DNA of 46,356 bases from Rhodocyclaceae bacterium (lineage in GTDB: Bacteria > Pseudomonadota > Gammaproteobacteria > Burkholderiales > Rhodocyclaceae). The notes beneath the pieces are model-generated. The model worked only from the letters and a program-made list of their open reading frames with translations. It searched no databases and was not told where the DNA came from. Made by a program: the position numbers and the translations under genes. Positions 35,509 through 44,761 of this stretch are shown piece by piece (position 1 is the stretch's first letter; the number at the start of each line of letters is the position of its first letter). The DNA lies in contig NKXK01000044.1 of NCBI GenBank assembly GCA_004379165.1, forward strand, positions 1-46,356, read 5' to 3'.

Positions 35509-37512
35509 TCAGGACAAAAGTTCTTTCGCCGTCTTGACGACGTTGGCGACGGTAAAGCCGAACATTTCAAAGAGCTGGCCGGCCGGGGCGGATTCGCCGA
35601 AGCGGTCGATGCCGATGACCGCGCCATGCAGGCCGACGTACTTGCACCAGAAGTCAGGATGCGCCGCTTCGATGGCGATGCGGTTCTTGCAGCCGCCCAG
35701 CACTGAAGCCTTGTATTCGGCGCTCTGGCGGTCGAAGACGTTGGTGCAGGGCATGGAAACGACACGGGTGGCGATGCCTTCAGCGGCCAGCGCGGCTTGC
35801 GCGTCGAGCGCCAGCTTGACTTCGGAGCCGGTGGCGATCAGCGTCAGTTGTGCATCGGCGCACTCGGCGAGCACGTAGCCGCCCTTGGCGATGTCGGCGT
35901 CGCTGACCTTCTGGGTTACGGTGGGCAGGTTCTGGCGCGACAGGGCGAGGATGGACGGGCCATCGGTACGCTCGACGCTGGCGATCCAGGCAACGGCCGT
36001 CTCGGTCGCGTCGGACGGGCGCCAGACATCGAGGTTGGGGATGATGCGCATCGACGGGATGTGCTCGACCGGCTGGTGCGTCGGGCCGTCTTCGCCGAGG
36101 CCGATGGAGTCATGGGTATAAACCATGATCTGGCGCTGCTTCATCAGCGCGGCCATGCGGATGGCGTTGCGGGCGTAATCCGAGAAGACCAGGAAGGTGG
36201 CGGTGTAGGGCACCAGGCCGCCGTGCAGCGCGATGCCGTTGGCGATGGCGGTCATGCCGAATTCGCGCACGCCGTAGTAGCAGTAGTTGCCGCCTCCAGT
36301 CTTGGTGACGCCCTTGCTGCCCTTGACGAAGGTGAGGTTGGAGCCGGCGAGGTCGGCGGAGCCGCCGAAGATTTCCGGCACGGCCGGGACCAGTGCGGCA
36401 ATGGCGTTTTGCGAGGCCTTGCGCGTGGCGATGTTCTCGGCCTTGTCGCGGCAGGCAGCGATGTAGGCCGCCTTGGTCGCTTCCCAACTGGCCGGCAGTT
36501 CGCCCTTCATGACTCGCCGCTCGAATTCGGCGGCTTCTGCCGGGAAGGCGGCCTGATAGGCCTTGAAGCGGTTGCCCCAGTTTTCCTCGAAGGCGGCGCC
36601 GCGCGGTTTGCCGTTCCAGGCGGCGTATACATCATCGGGAATCTCGAACGGAGCGTGCGGCCAGCCGATGTATGCACGGGCAGCGGCAATTTCGTCCTTG
36701 CCGAGCGGGGCGCCGTGGCAATCGTGCGAGCCCTGCTTATTGGGCGAGCCCATGCCGATGGTGGTCTTGCAGCAGATCAGGGTCGGTTTGCCGGTCTCGT
36801 CGCGGGCAGCGAGCAGGGCGCGCTCGATCGCGTCACTGTCGTGGCCATCAACGCCAGCGATCACCTGCCAGCCATAGGATTCGAAACGCTTGGGAATGTC
36901 TTCGGTGAACCAGCCTTCGACGTGACCGTCGATGGAGATGCCGTTGTCGTCCCAGAAAGCGATCAGCTTGCCTAGACCGAGCGTGCCGGCCAGCGAGCAG
37001 GCCTCGTGTGAAACGCCTTCCATCAGGCAGCCGTCGCCGAGGAACACGTAGGTGTGGTGATTGACGATTTCGTGGCCGAGCTTGTTGAACTCGGCAGCCA
37101 GTACCTTTTCGGCAAGTGCGAAGCCAACGGCATTGGTGATGCCCTGGCCAAGCGGGCCGGTGGTCGTCTCGACGCCCGGCGTGTAGCCGTATTCCGGGTG
37201 GCCCGGGGTTTTGGCGTGGAGCTGACGGAAGTTCTTCAGGTCATCGATGCTGACATCGTAGCCGGTGAGGTGAAGTAACGCGTAGATGAGCATCGAGCCG
37301 TGGCCGTTCGAGAGCACGAAGCGGTCACGATCCGGCCAGTTTGGGTTCGCAGGATTGTGGCGCAGGTGGCGCCGCCACAGCACCTCGGCGATTTCCGCCA
37401 TGCCCATCGGGGCACCCGGGTGGCCGGAATTGGCCTGCTGCACGGCATCCATGGCCAGAGCGCGGATGGCGCCGGTCAGCGGTGAAAACTTGGGAGGGTT
37501 TGTGGTGCTCAT
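35509..37512 (-). CDS. tkt: Transketolase
   Basis: Thiamine-diphosphate enzyme that moves two-carbon units between sugar phosphates. 667 residues: N-terminal [30 protein letters not shown] (about 17-46), ThDP motif [13 protein letters not shown] (about 155-167) to [10 protein letters not shown], pyrimidine domain with the [17 protein letters not shown] block (about 470-486), and C-terminal domain with [21 protein letters not shown]. The ATG at 37512 has no strong ribosome-binding site. It leads a tight series into gapA, the BamE-like gene and epd. Length and motifs are normal. Confidence 0.98.
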   Translation of the reverse strand: MSTTNPPKFSPLTGAIRALAMDAVQQANSGHPGAPMGMAEIAEVLWRRHLRHNPANPNWPDRDRFVLSNGHGSMLIYALLHLTGYDVSIDDLKNFRQLHAKTPGHPEYGYTPGVETTTGPLGQGITNAVGFALAEKVLAAEFNKLGHEIVNHHTYVFLGDGCLMEGVSHEACSLAGTLGLGKLIAFWDDNGISIDGHVEGWFTEDIPKRFESYGWQVIAGVDGHDSDAIERALLAARDETGKPTLICCKTTIGMGSPNKQGSHDCHGAPLGKDEIAAARAYIGWPHAPFEIPDDVYAAWNGKPRGAAFEENWGNRFKAYQAAFPAEAAEFERRVMKGELPASWEATKAAYIAACRDKAENIATRKASQNAIAALVPAVPEIFGGSADLAGSNLTFVKGSKGVTKTGGGNYCYYGVREFGMTAIANGIALHGGLVPYTATFLVFSDYARNAIRMAALMKQRQIMVYTHDSIGLGEDGPTHQPVEHIPSMRIIPNLDVWRPSDATETAVAWIASVERTDGPSILALSRQNLPTVTQKVSDADIAKGGYVLAECADAQLTLIATGSEVKLALDAQAALAAEGIATRVVSMPCTNVFDRQSAEYKASVLGGCKNRIAIEAAHPDFWCKYVGLHGAVIGIDRFGESAPAGQLFEMFGFTVANVVKTAKELLS

Positions 37513-37591
37513 GATCCGGAAATCCAGCCTGCTTAAAAGCTGAAATTATCCGGGAAAACCCCATTTTTGGGTAGGGCAGGCGGCCAATAAG

Positions 37592-37609
37592 CCGGGCATT
37601 TCAGCCCGG
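37592..37609. other. GC hairpin between tkt and the upstream lipoprotein gene
   Basis: CCGGGC (37592-37597) and GCCCGG (37604-37609) pair across a six-base loop. Downstream of the lipoprotein gene on the minus strand the next bases are TTATTGG, so a weak terminator is possible. The 110-base spacer must also carry any tkt promoter, which I could not identify. Confidence 0.4.
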
Positions 37610-37622
37610 ATTTCGTACAGTT

Positions 37623-38276
37623 TTACTGAATCTTGGCGTCAAAATTAATCATCATTAGCACGCCCATGCCGCCGCCGAAGCTACCGCCGGTATAGGCTAC
37701 GCTGCCCTGCCCGGGGTAGACGACTTCATAGCGATGACTATCGGAACCGAAGTAGAACGGGATGAAGGCCTTGCCGGTGACGTAGGCGCGAACGTTGTGG
37801 CTGACGCCGATAATGCGCTCAACTTCGCTCTGGTGCATGCCGATCTGCAACTTTGCCCATTTGCTGCTCGCGGGAATGGTGCCGTAAATCTCGCCATCGA
37901 AGCTGCCGTCCTTGGATTTTACGTTGCAGGGGTTGCAGGCTTTGCCATTGCTCACAGGTTCCTTGCTCGCCGCTGCGCCCGGAGAGGAGGCGACGACGCG
38001 GGCGGACGTTTCTGTGGCTGGCGGCGGGCAGCCATTCGCAGTTTCAGTCGCCGTGGCAGTCTTGCCTTTGGCAGATTTCTTCGATGCCTTGGCCGGTGCC
38101 GGTTTGGCGGTCTGGTCGCAGGCGGGTTTTGCAGGGGCCGGCGTGACCATCGGTGCTGCCGCCGCAGTGCTGGCAGTGGAGGTTGCCGGCGGCGCGTCCG
38201 GACGCGTGTCCTTGCCGCCGCATGCACTCAGGGCGATGGTGGCGAGCAATGGCAGGGCAAGGCTTAATGGGTGCAT
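37623..38276 (-). CDS. BamE/SmpA-like outer-membrane lipoprotein, related to 33881-34351
   Basis: 217 residues with a lipobox LSAC (Cys19), a long Ala/Pro/Lys-rich linker (about 20-105) with a CNPC motif (NGKACNPCNVKSKDG), and a C-terminal domain: LQIGMHQSEVERIIGVSHNVRAYVTGKAFIPFYFGSDSHRYEVVYPGQGSVAYTGG. This domain shares GM-x3-E, IxG and AYxTGK-x2-IPFYFG-x-D with the protein at 33881-34351. The CAGGAG site fixes the ATG at 38276. It follows fbp by 12 bases, so it is likely on the same message. BamE-like fold is inferred; there is no bam gene nearby. Confidence 0.78.
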   Translation of the reverse strand: MHPLSLALPLLATIALSACGGKDTRPDAPPATSTASTAAAAPMVTPAPAKPACDQTAKPAPAKASKKSAKGKTATATETANGCPPPATETSARVVASSPGAAASKEPVSNGKACNPCNVKSKDGSFDGEIYGTIPASSKWAKLQIGMHQSEVERIIGVSHNVRAYVTGKAFIPFYFGSDSHRYEVVYPGQGSVAYTGGSFGGGMGVLMMINFDAKIQ

Positions 38277-38288
38277 GCGGGCTCCTGT

Positions 38289-39302
38289 TCAGTTGCAGTG
38301 ATAGCCGGTGACGCGCTCGACTTCCAGCTTAGAGCCGAGAATGACCGGGACGCGCTGGTGCAGGTGGGTCGGTTGCAGGTCGAGAATACGCTTGCGGCCG
38401 GTGGTGGCGGCGCCGCCGGCCTGCTCAACGAGAAGCGCCATCGGGTTGGCTTCGTACATCAGGCGAAGCTTGCCGCCCTTGTCGCGAACCTTTTCGTCCA
38501 TCGGGTACATGAAGATGCCACCCCGGGTCATTATCCGATGCACATCAGCGACCATCGAGGCCACCCAGCGCATGTTGTAGTCCTTGCCCAGCGGGCCGCT
38601 TTTGCCGGCGACCATCTCATCGACGTAGCGTTTGACCGGGGCTTCCCAGAAGCGCTGGTTGGACATGTTGATGGCGAATTCCTTGGTCTCTTCAGGAATG
38701 CGGACGTTTTCCTGCGTCAGCACGAAATGGCCCTGTTCGCGATCAAGCGTGAAGACGGCAACGCCATCGCCGACAGTCAGCACCAACAGTGTGGTCGGGC
38801 CGTAGACTGCGTAGCCTGCAGCCACTTGGGCGGTGCCGGGTTGCAGGAAAGCTTTCTCGGCTGCTTCCGGGGTGCTCAGGTCAGCGCCTTCCGGACACTT
38901 GAGGACGGAAAAGATGGTGCCGATGGAAACATTGACGTCGATGTTGGACGAGCCGTCGAGCGGATCGAAGGTCAGCAGGTATTCGCCCTTCGGGAAACGA
39001 TGCGGCACCAGATGCGGCAAATCCATTTCCTCGGAGGCCATCGCCGCCAGGTGTCCGCCCCATTCGTTGGCGTCAAGCAGGATGTCGTTCGACAGGACAT
39101 CGAGTTTCTTCTGGGCTTCGCCCTGAACGTTGTCGCTGCCGGCTTCGCCGAGGACGCCGCCGAGCCCACCCTTGCCGATGGCCACGGAAATGGCCTGGCA
39201 GGCACGCGAGACGATTTCGATCAGGAACTTGAGGTCGCCGGTGATGACGCCCTTGTCGCGTTGTTCTTCGGTGAGATAGCGTGCCAGCGTGCGCTGTGCC
39301 AT
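38289..39302 (-). CDS. fbp: Fructose-1,6-bisphosphatase class I
   Basis: Mg-dependent hydrolysis of fructose-1,6-bisphosphate, the committed gluconeogenic (or Calvin) step. 337 residues: metal-binding Glu in MASEEMD (about 89-95), [22 protein letters not shown] (about 113-134), [14 protein letters not shown] (about 161-174) and the C-terminal GGIFMYPMD with [20 protein letters not shown]. The ATG at 39302 has an AGGGAG site. It lies 34 bases downstream of the GGDEF-EAL gene and 12 bases upstream of the BamE-like lipoprotein. Confidence 0.97.
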   Translation of the reverse strand: MAQRTLARYLTEEQRDKGVITGDLKFLIEIVSRACQAISVAIGKGGLGGVLGEAGSDNVQGEAQKKLDVLSNDILLDANEWGGHLAAMASEEMDLPHLVPHRFPKGEYLLTFDPLDGSSNIDVNVSIGTIFSVLKCPEGADLSTPEAAEKAFLQPGTAQVAAGYAVYGPTTLLVLTVGDGVAVFTLDREQGHFVLTQENVRIPEETKEFAINMSNQRFWEAPVKRYVDEMVAGKSGPLGKDYNMRWVASMVADVHRIMTRGGIFMYPMDEKVRDKGGKLRLMYEANPMALLVEQAGGAATTGRKRILDLQPTHLHQRVPVILGSKLEVERVTGYHCN

Positions 39303-39336
39303 GGTGACTCCCTGCGTCGGTGCAAAAACGCGGATT

Positions 39337-41808
39337 TTACTCTGCCGGGCTGCGTGCGTGCAGGAAGGCGAAGGCGGCGGCGCTGGTCAGCGGCTTGGAG
39401 AAGAGGTAGCCCTGCACTTCGTCACAGGCGTTGCTGCGCAGCAGTTCAAGCTGGTCTTCCGTTTCGACGCCTTCGGCGATGACGTTGAGTCCCAGCGAAT
39501 GGGCGAGGGCGATGGTGCCGAAGGCGATGGCCCGGTCGTTGAGGTCGGTCTCGATATCGCGGATAAAGGAGCGGTCGATCTTCAGGTGGTCGATCGGGAA
39601 GCGTTTCAGGTAGGCGAGCGAAGAATATCCGGTGCCGAAGTCATCGACGGCCAGCGTGATGCCCATGCGGCCGATCTTTTCGAGAATCTGGATGGCTTCT
39701 TCCGGGTTTTCCATCATTGAGCTTTCGGTGATTTCCAGCTCAAGCAACTCGGCCGGCAGCCCGGACTCGGCGAGGACGCCGGCGACCATTTCAGGGAAAT
39801 CGCGACGGCGCAACTGCCGGGCCGAGATGTTGGCCGCCACGCGCAGTGGCTTCAGACCGTTATCGATCCAGCGCCGCATTTCGCGGCAGGCATTGAGCAG
39901 CACCCATTCGCCGATTTCGATGATATTTCCGGTCTCTTCGGCGACCGGGATGAAGCGGTCGGGGGCGATCATGCCATCGGTCGGGTGGTGCCAGCGGACC
40001 AGTGCTTCGACGCCCGTGGGCGATCTGCCGTCAGCGGAAAACTGTGGCTGGAAACACAGGGACAGCTCGTTGCGTGACAGCGCTTGGCGCAACTTGCGCT
40101 CGATATTCAGGCGCTCGGAGGCAAGCTGATTCATCTCGTGGGCATAGAACTGGTAGTTGTTCCGCCCCGCCGACTTGGCATGGTACATGGCCGTATCGGC
40201 ATGTTTCAAGATGCTGTCGCCATCGGGTCCGTCATCGGGGAAGACACTGATGCCGATGGACGGGCTGGTGTGCAACTCATGGTCTTCCACCTGGATCGGT
40301 GTCGACAAGGCGCCGATGATTTTGCTCGCGACCATGGCGGCATCAGCGGGCGTCTGTAATCCGGGCAGGATGATCACGAACTCGTCGCCGCCGAGCCGGG
40401 CGACGAAGTCGGTCTCCCGGACCACCTGTGACAGTCGGCAGGCGACCTCACGAAGGATCTCGTCGCCGACCTGATGTCCGAGGGTGTCGTTGATGATCTT
40501 GAACCGGTCGAGGTCAATGAACATGATGGCCAGCTTCCGGCCATGGCGTAGTGCCTCGGGGAACAATTGGGCGAGGCGCAACATCAGGGCCAAGCGGTTG
40601 GGCAGGCCGGTGAGGGCATCCGTCTGGGCGATATGGCGCATCCGTTCTTCCGCTTCGCGGCGTTCGGTGATGTCGGCCAAAATCCAGATGTAGTGGGCAG
40701 GCAGGCCGCTGTGCGGATCATCGACGCGGCTGACGCGCACGCCTGCAGGGAAATCTCTCCCGGTCTTGCGGGCGACCTCCAGCTCACCATTCCAGGCGCC
40801 ACGGACAGCGACGATTTCCTGAAATGTTTCCGGCGGTAGTTCCGGCCCGGGGTTGATCACGCTGAAGACCGTATGCCCGAGCAGTTCGAAGGTCTCAAAT
40901 CCGGTCATTTGCGTCATCGCCGGATTGATCGACAGGATACACTGCTGCTCATCCGTGACGACGATGCCTGTCGGTGTGTGTGTGAAGACCTTCTGCGCCA
41001 GCTGCTCACGCTCGGCGCTGGCGCGACGTTCCGTGATGTCGGTGTAAATGGTGACGAAGCCGCCGTCCGCAAGCGGCACGCCGCGGATGTCGAGCGTCAT
41101 GCCGTTGGGGCGGGTACGCTCGAAGTGGTGAGCCTTGGGCGATGAGGCCCGTGCCAGCAACGCCTTGACGATGGCATCGGTGTCGCCCGGGCCGTATTCT
41201 CCGCGCTCGGCGTTGAAGCGGAAAATGCGCTCCATTGGCACCGGCTTCTCAGCCAGCACGGCATCAGGCAGATCGAGGAGGCGCTGCAACTCCCGGTTAT
41301 GAAGTGCCAGATCGAGGTTCTTGTCGAACAGGCTGACAGCGCTGGGGATGCTTTCGATCACGGTCTGCAGCAGGTCGTGCTGGGTTTGTAGTGCCTGCTC
41401 GGCAGCTTTGCGCTCAGTAATGTCGGTGTAGGTGGTGATGAAACCGGCCAGTTGGCCGTCGATGGTCAGCGGTTCGCCCTGGACGAGATGGGTGCGGCCG
41501 GAAGGGCGGGTGCGCTCGAAGCGATGGGCTTGAAACTTCAATGCCAATGAAGTGATCCGCTCGACGTGCGCCTCCACGTCGCCGGGGCCGTACTCACCGC
41601 GCGAGGCCGGGATGCGGATCAGGTCTGCGAAATGCACCCCCTCATAGACCGCGTCGGCGGGGAGGCCGAGCACATCCAGCATGCCCTGGTTCCAGACGCG
41701 CAGGTACAGATTCTCGTCAAAGACACTGATGCCTTGCGGCATGCTGCCCAGTACCGCCTGCAGGTAGGCAAGTTTGCGGGAGAAGTCTGTGTTCTGGCTG
41801 GCGGTCAC
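39337..41808 (-). CDS. PAS-PAS-PAS-GGDEF-EAL cyclic-di-GMP turnover protein
   Basis: 823 residues: three PAS-type sensor domains (about 12-135, 145-265 and 275-395; [11 protein letters not shown] and [13 protein letters not shown] PAC motifs), a diguanylate cyclase domain with GGDEF at 473-477 and an RETD inhibitory site at 464-467, and an EAL phosphodiesterase domain starting EALVRW at 601, with the expected [27 protein letters not shown] and IAEGVET motifs. All catalytic motifs look intact, so either activity is possible. No transmembrane segment, so it is cytosolic. PAS cofactors cannot be read from the sequence. The GTG start has little ribosome-binding signal. It is upstream of fbp by 34 bases. 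Confidence 0.94.
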   Translation of the reverse strand: MTASQNTDFSRKLAYLQAVLGSMPQGISVFDENLYLRVWNQGMLDVLGLPADAVYEGVHFADLIRIPASRGEYGPGDVEAHVERITSLALKFQAHRFERTRPSGRTHLVQGEPLTIDGQLAGFITTYTDITERKAAEQALQTQHDLLQTVIESIPSAVSLFDKNLDLALHNRELQRLLDLPDAVLAEKPVPMERIFRFNAERGEYGPGDTDAIVKALLARASSPKAHHFERTRPNGMTLDIRGVPLADGGFVTIYTDITERRASAEREQLAQKVFTHTPTGIVVTDEQQCILSINPAMTQMTGFETFELLGHTVFSVINPGPELPPETFQEIVAVRGAWNGELEVARKTGRDFPAGVRVSRVDDPHSGLPAHYIWILADITERREAEERMRHIAQTDALTGLPNRLALMLRLAQLFPEALRHGRKLAIMFIDLDRFKIINDTLGHQVGDEILREVACRLSQVVRETDFVARLGGDEFVIILPGLQTPADAAMVASKIIGALSTPIQVEDHELHTSPSIGISVFPDDGPDGDSILKHADTAMYHAKSAGRNNYQFYAHEMNQLASERLNIERKLRQALSRNELSLCFQPQFSADGRSPTGVEALVRWHHPTDGMIAPDRFIPVAEETGNIIEIGEWVLLNACREMRRWIDNGLKPLRVAANISARQLRRRDFPEMVAGVLAESGLPAELLELEITESSMMENPEEAIQILEKIGRMGITLAVDDFGTGYSSLAYLKRFPIDHLKIDRSFIRDIETDLNDRAIAFGTIALAHSLGLNVIAEGVETEDQLELLRSNACDEVQGYLFSKPLTSAAAFAFLHARSPAE

Positions 41809-41900
41809 GGGCCGATGGTGTCTCTATGTTAAATGGATTGCTTTGACAGGAATCATAGCCCATGAATCCGGGCCGGGCCATCACCTGAGCAGGCGAGCGC

Positions 41901-42467
41901 TTACCCGCTGATCCCGGATCGCCACTTGATCGAGCAACCGATCGAGGCGTGTTGTTGCGCCGGGCCGCGACCGGCGCACGCGATTTCCTGCATCGCTTCA
42001 AAAAGCTCGCGGCGGGCGTCGGGCGGTCCCGGATTGCGGCCGGAGGCGTCGAGGCGGCCACGGTATTGCAAGGTCAATTGGCGGTTGTAGCCAAAGAAGT
42101 CCGGCGTGCAGACGGCACCATAGGCTTTGGCGACGGCCTGGGTTTCGTCATAAAGATAGGGGAAAGGAAAAGCCAGTTCGGTGGCCCAGCGCCGCATTTC
42201 GTCCGGTGAGTCCGCAGGATAGCTGGCGACGTCGTTGCTCATGATGGCCACACTGCCGACGCCGAGGCCTGACAGCGCCCGGCAGTCGCGAATCAGGCGG
42301 TCGATGATCGCCTGGACATAAGGGCAGTGGTTGCAGATGAACATGACCAGCAGGCCGTTCGGGCCACGGCAGTCGGCCAGTGTCCTGCGCTGTCCGTTGA
42401 TGTCGGGGAGCGCGAAGTCGATGGCCGGAAGACCGAAATCACAAACCGGCGGATTCAGTGCAACCAC
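41901..42467 (-). CDS. Thioredoxin-fold AhpC/TSA-type protein with CNHCP motif
   Basis: 188 residues of the redoxin/AhpC-TSA family: FALPDINGQRRTLADCRG, then FICNHCPYVQAIIDRL with a Cys-X2-Cys pair (CNHC, about 45-48), MSNDVASYPADSPDEMRRWA, and VCTPDFFGYNRQLTLQYRGRLD. The CNHCPYV site and the CTPDFF segment are typical of a thioredoxin-like subgroup found in many bacteria. It has no signal peptide, so it is probably cytosolic. GTG start at 42467 with AAAGGTG upstream; divergent from rsmE across 46 bases. The natural partner is unknown. Confidence 0.85.
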   Translation of the reverse strand: MVALNPPVCDFGLPAIDFALPDINGQRRTLADCRGPNGLLVMFICNHCPYVQAIIDRLIRDCRALSGLGVGSVAIMSNDVASYPADSPDEMRRWATELAFPFPYLYDETQAVAKAYGAVCTPDFFGYNRQLTLQYRGRLDASGRNPGPPDARRELFEAMQEIACAGRGPAQQHASIGCSIKWRSGISG

Positions 42468-42513
42468 GGATCACCTTTCACTTTTCAGCATTGACTGGCC
42501 CATAATAGCACCG

Positions 42514-43260
42514 ATGAATCTGCCCCGTTTTTACTGCCGAGCCGCCCTGTCGCCGGGCGCGCACATCGAATTGCCCGAACCGGTCGCAAGACACGCCGTG
42601 CGCGTCCTGCGATTGCCGCCTGGGGCGCCGATGGTGCTTTTTGATGGGCGTGGCGGCGAGTACCTCGCCCACATCCAGCGCATCGAGCGCGAGCGTGTCG
42701 TCGCCGAGCTGGCTTCCTGGCAGGATATCGAGCGCGAATCGCCGCTGGCGGTAACGCTGGTGCAGGCGTTGCAGGCCGGCGAGAAGATGGATTTCACGAT
42801 CCAGAAGGCCGTCGAACTGGGCGTACGCGACATCATGCCGGTCGAGAGCCGGCGCAGCGTGCTGCGCCTTTCCGGCGAGCGTGCTGCCAAGCGAGTCGCT
42901 CACTGGCAGGGCGTGGCGGCATCGGCGTGCGAGCAATGCGGCCGCAATCAGGTGCCGCTGGTGGCGCCGCTGGAAAAGCTGGAAAACTGGTTGGCCCGGC
43001 CGGCAGGCAGCACCTTGCGCCTGATGCTGGCGCCCGATGCCGATGAGGCACTGGTCGATTTGCCGCCGGCATCGGCGGTCCAGTTGCTGATTGGTGCGGA
43101 AGGCGGCCTCGATCCGCAGGAGGTGCTGGCAGCGAAACAGGCCGGCTTCCGTCCGGTACGCATGGGGCCACGTGTCTTGCGAACGGAAACTGCCGGGCTG
43201 GCTGCGCTGGCCATCCTGCAGGCGCTTTGGGGCGATTTCAAGGGGGGTAATCATGTTTGA
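42514..43260 (+). CDS. rsmE: 16S rRNA (uracil1498-N3)-methyltransferase
   Basis: SPOUT-fold enzyme that methylates U1498 of 16S rRNA with SAM. 248 residues from ATG 42514, beginning MNLPRFYC, with the N-terminal PUA-like part and the C-terminal SPOUT knot: QALQAGEKMDFTIQKAVELGVRDIMPVESRRSV (about 86-118), EQCGRNQVP, and IGAEGGLDPQEV with LGPRVLRTETA-like GPRVLRTETAGLAAL. The frame is open further upstream, but the family N terminus starts here. No Shine-Dalgarno is visible, and a CATAAT -10-like box sits 8 bases before the ATG. It overlaps the next gene by 8 bases. Confidence 0.95.
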   Translation: MNLPRFYCRAALSPGAHIELPEPVARHAVRVLRLPPGAPMVLFDGRGGEYLAHIQRIERERVVAELASWQDIERESPLAVTLVQALQAGEKMDFTIQKAVELGVRDIMPVESRRSVLRLSGERAAKRVAHWQGVAASACEQCGRNQVPLVAPLEKLENWLARPAGSTLRLMLAPDADEALVDLPPASAVQLLIGAEGGLDPQEVLAAKQAGFRPVRMGPRVLRTETAGLAALAILQALWGDFKGGNHV

Positions 43261-44761
43261 ATCAGCAGAACTGGGACATAAGATTGCCAAGGCCACCTTC
43301 AAGAAGGAGGTGCCGAAGCTGCGGGCGGAACTGCTCGATGTGCAGTACGACCTGATCGAGAAGCGTGAGTTTCCGGTAGTCATCCTGGTTTCTGGCGTCG
43401 ACGGCTCGGGCAAGGGTGAAACCATCAACCTGCTGTATTCCTGGATGGACCCGCGCCATATCTCGACCCTGGCGTTTTCCGCGCCCAGTGACGAGGAGCG
43501 CTCACGTCCCTACATGTGGCGTTACTGGCGTGCGCTGCCGCCCAAGGGCAAGGTCGGCATCTTCGCCGGTTCCTGGTATTCGCAGCCGATCACCGACCGG
43601 ATCAACGGCGAGATGCGCCGCTCCGAGATGGACGAGCGGCTTGATGACATCAACCGCTTCGAGGCCATGCTGGTCAATGAAGGGGCGCTGGTGCTCAAGT
43701 TCTGGTTCCATCTCTCCAAGGACGGCCAGAAGAAGCGCCTGAAGGCACTGGAAAAGGACCCGCGCACCGCGTGGCGAGTGACTAAGGAAAGCTATGACCG
43801 GCTGAAGACCTACGACAAATTGCAGGAAGTTGCCGGCCACGTGCTGCGCGTCACCAATACGGCGCATGCGCCGTGGATCATCGTCGAAGGCACTGATGAC
43901 GAATACCGTTCGCTGACTGTCGGCCGCATCGTCCTCGATTCGATCAAGCGTCGGCTGCAGCAGGAAGGCCGGCAGCAGGTGCCGGTGGCGCCGCCGATTG
44001 TGCATACCATCGACCAGAAAAATGTCCTCAGCGAACTCAACCTCAGGCTCAAGCTGGACAAGGCCGCTTACGAACGCGATCTGGCCAAGTACCAGTCACG
44101 GCTTTCGGAGCTGGTGCGTGATCCGCGTTTTGCTGGCAGGCGGTCGCTGGTGTTGGTGTTTGAAGGCTCGGACGCGGCCGGTAAAGGCGGCAGCATCCGC
44201 CGCGTCGCGGCGTCGATGGATGCCCGGCAGTACCAGATCATTCCGATTGCTGCACCGACCGAGGAGGAGCGGGTTCAGCCCTATCTCTGGCGTTTCTGGC
44301 GGCACCTGCCGCGAACCGGTCGGGTGGCGATTTTCGACCGTTCCTGGTACGGCCGGGTTCTGGTGGAGCGGGTCGAGGGTTTCTGTTCCGAGGCCGACTG
44401 GCTGCGCGCCTACGCCGAGATCAACGATTTCGAACATCAGCTGGCTGATGCCGGCGCGGTGGTCGTCAAGTTCTGGCTGCAGATTTCGGCCGATGAGCAG
44501 TTGCGACGGTTCAAGGAGCGTCAGGACACCGAGTTCAAACGTTTCAAGATTACCGATGAAGACTGGCGCAATCGCGAAAAGTGGGATGCCTACATCTCGG
44601 CGGTTTGCGACATGGTCGACCGCACCTCAACCGGTCTGGCGCCGTGGACGCTGGTTGAGGCCAACGACAAGAACTACGCCCGGGTCAAGGTACTGAAAAC
44701 GCTTTGCGACCGCCTGGAAACGGCGCTCAAGGAAGACGACGGAAAAACTGCCGAAAAATGA
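43253..44761 (+). CDS. pap: Polyphosphate:AMP phosphotransferase (two PPK2 domains)
   Basis: Transfers phosphate from polyphosphate to AMP, giving ADP; links polyP stores to the adenylate pool. 502 residues from ATG 43253, consisting of two PPK2 domains: N-terminal (about 10-245) with SGVDGSGKGETINLL and C-terminal (about 265-495) with FEGSDAAGKGGSIRRV, each followed by a RPYMWRYWRALPPKG / QPYLWRFWRHLPRTG lid segment and FDRSWYGRV in the second. In characterised Pap only one domain is thought to be catalytic. It overlaps rsmE by 8 bases and argA by 4 (ATGA), so translation is coupled. Confidence 0.93.
   Translation: MFESAELGHKIAKATFKKEVPKLRAELLDVQYDLIEKREFPVVILVSGVDGSGKGETINLLYSWMDPRHISTLAFSAPSDEERSRPYMWRYWRALPPKGKVGIFAGSWYSQPITDRINGEMRRSEMDERLDDINRFEAMLVNEGALVLKFWFHLSKDGQKKRLKALEKDPRTAWRVTKESYDRLKTYDKLQEVAGHVLRVTNTAHAPWIIVEGTDDEYRSLTVGRIVLDSIKRRLQQEGRQQVPVAPPIVHTIDQKNVLSELNLRLKLDKAAYERDLAKYQSRLSELVRDPRFAGRRSLVLVFEGSDAAGKGGSIRRVAASMDARQYQIIPIAAPTEEERVQPYLWRFWRHLPRTGRVAIFDRSWYGRVLVERVEGFCSEADWLRAYAEINDFEHQLADAGAVVVKFWLQISADEQLRRFKERQDTEFKRFKITDEDWRNREKWDAYISAVCDMVDRTSTGLAPWTLVEANDKNYARVKVLKTLCDRLETALKEDDGKTAEK

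Noticed and set aside
43253..44761. Tandem duplication or misassembly in the kinase gene
   Set aside because: Two PPK2 domains in one 500-residue protein is the normal architecture of polyphosphate:AMP phosphotransferase.
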